DNA of 6,872 nt from CANLWN01 sp039815505. Lineage in GTDB: Bacteria > Bacteroidota > Bacteroidia > Flavobacteriales > Flavobacteriaceae. The notes under the pieces are model-generated. The model worked only from the letters and a program-made list of their open reading frames with translations, did not search any database and was not told the DNA's origin. The stretch is from the NCBI GenBank assembly GCA_039815505.1, contig JBCBZE010000186.1, positions 1 through 6,872 of the forward strand, given 5' to 3'. Shown in pieces: positions 6,221-6,872 of the stretch. Numbering within the stretch: position 1 is the first letter of the stretch; each line of letters opens with the position of its first letter. Made by a program: the position numbers and the translations under genes.

Positions 6221-6872
6221 ATGAGGACTTTTTCGAGTTTAAAAAAGAACATAGCAAAAATAGGTTTATTATTGTTAGGTATCGCAATTACGTCCTGTAA
6301 TGCACTCAAAAGGGTCGGGGAAGATGAACTTTTACTCACAAAAAGCAATATTTACGCGGATGGGGAAAAAGTGGGAAACGAAGATATCCAAAGTCTAATT
6401 ATACAAAAACCCAATAGTACGGTACTGGGGTACCCATTACGTCTAAACCTTTATAATCTTGCCAAAAAAAATCCGGATTCTTCTTTCCAAGCTTGGTTAC
6501 ATAGAAAGGAAAAAAGGAAAAAACGATATGAAAATTTCCTTTCCAAAAAACAGGTGGATCGTTTGGGAAAATCCTTTGTGGTAAAAGGGGCTAGCGAATG
6601 GTTAAAAAAAATTGGGGAAGCCCCTGCGGTAATAGATACCGTGAAGTCCAGAAAATCATTGGAAAGGATAAAATCCTATTATGGCAGTAAAGGGTATTTT
6701 AACAATAATGCCACCTATAACATAGCGCAAGGGAAAAGAAAGCAAAGAGCCGAAGTAGACTACAAAATAACCTTGGGGAAGCCTTTCATGATAGATTCCA
6801 TCTCAAAAAAAATAGATTCCAAGGCCATTGATTCCATTTATAGACTGCATGAGAACGAATCTTTCATTAAAA
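6221..6872 (+). CDS. tamL: TamL, outer-membrane assembly lipoprotein of the BamA/TamA family (3'-truncated)
   Basis: N-terminal part of a predicted outer-membrane biogenesis protein; 217 complete codons are present and the frame is open at the window end. In Bacteroidota, TamL is a lipoprotein variant of TamA (POTRA domains followed by a 16-strand Omp85 barrel), thought to work with TamB in outer-membrane assembly. Visible here: a lipoprotein signal peptide (positive KK, hydrophobic LLLLGIAI, lipobox ITSC with acylated Cys26 and Asn at +2), then a family-like segment LLLTKSNIYADGEKV and a GYPLRLNLYNL segment as in TamL N-termini, a Lys/Arg-rich stretch about 90-107, and a POTRA-like repeat containing IKSYYGSKGYF. 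The barrel (about two thirds of an expected 750-900 residues) lies beyond the edge. The frame is absent from closed-ORF lists because it has no stop in the window. An alternative name is generic BamA/TamA-family outer-membrane protein. Confidence 0.85.
   Translation, partial: MRTFSSLKKNIAKIGLLLLGIAITSCNALKRVGEDELLLTKSNIYADGEKVGNEDIQSLIIQKPNSTVLGYPLRLNLYNLAKKNPDSSFQAWLHRKEKRKKRYENFLSKKQVDRLGKSFVVKGASEWLKKIGEAPAVIDTVKSRKSLERIKSYYGSKGYFNNNATYNIAQGKRKQRAEVDYKITLGKPFMIDSISKKIDSKAIDSIYRLHENESFIK
6255..6262 (-). promoter_or_regulatory. Candidate -7 box for the RNA methyltransferase, inside tamL
   Basis: On the minus strand this reads TATTTTTG, again an exact TAnnTTTG match, with ATTG (minus strand, 6288-6285) 22 nt upstream as a near-consensus -33 element. 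It would place the methyltransferase start of transcription around 6248-6252, inside the tamL signal-peptide codons, with a leader of about 50 nt. No other exact match to TAnnTTTG was noticed on this strand near the gene start. AT-rich coding sequence yields such matches by chance, so confidence is low. Confidence 0.3.

Noticed and set aside
1..6872. Search for a novel accessory, defence or mobile system
   Set aside because: All coding space is taken by intact or edge-truncated members of well-known core families; no transposase, integrase, tRNA-linked insertion, repeat array, unknown gene cluster or obvious base-composition shift was seen.

Overview
The window looks like ordinary core chromosome of a bacterium in the phylum Bacteroidota, most likely a marine member of the Flavobacteriaceae. 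The reasons are the PorT (type IX secretion) and lipoprotein-type TamL genes, which are Bacteroidota hallmarks; candidate promoters of the Bacteroidota TAnnTTTG type; a lack of strong Shine-Dalgarno sequences before the start codons; and AT-rich, tightly packed genes. The genus cannot be fixed from the sequence alone.

Layout, left to right. (1) Bases 2-880, plus strand: the last three quarters of a PLP-dependent class I aminotransferase (aspartate aminotransferase type), cut by the left window edge. (2) Bases 940-3810, minus strand: a two-gene potassium-uptake unit, trkA followed by trkH, convergent with the aminotransferase. (3) Bases 3811-4029: a 219-bp divergent control region with a candidate -7 promoter box for each side. 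(4) Bases 4030-5461, plus strand: ubiE/menG (menaquinone methylation) followed after 4 nt by porT, an outer-membrane protein of the type IX secretion system. (5) Bases 5468-6196, minus strand: a SpoU/TrmH-family RNA 2'-O-ribose methyltransferase, tail to tail with porT across 6 bp. (6) From base 6221, plus strand: the N-terminal third of tamL, an outer-membrane assembly lipoprotein, divergent from the methyltransferase across 24 bp and cut by the right edge.

Functionally the window combines ion homeostasis (TrkA gating the TrkH potassium channel), respiratory quinone synthesis (UbiE), envelope biogenesis and secretion (PorT, TamL), and RNA modification. I see no mobile element, CRISPR array, tRNA, rRNA, phage gene or anomalous gene block, and no stretch over 300 bases without a gene. 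I found no evidence for an undescribed system. The points worth a second look are modest: gene order, start-site choice, promoter overlap and terminator-poor convergent junctions.
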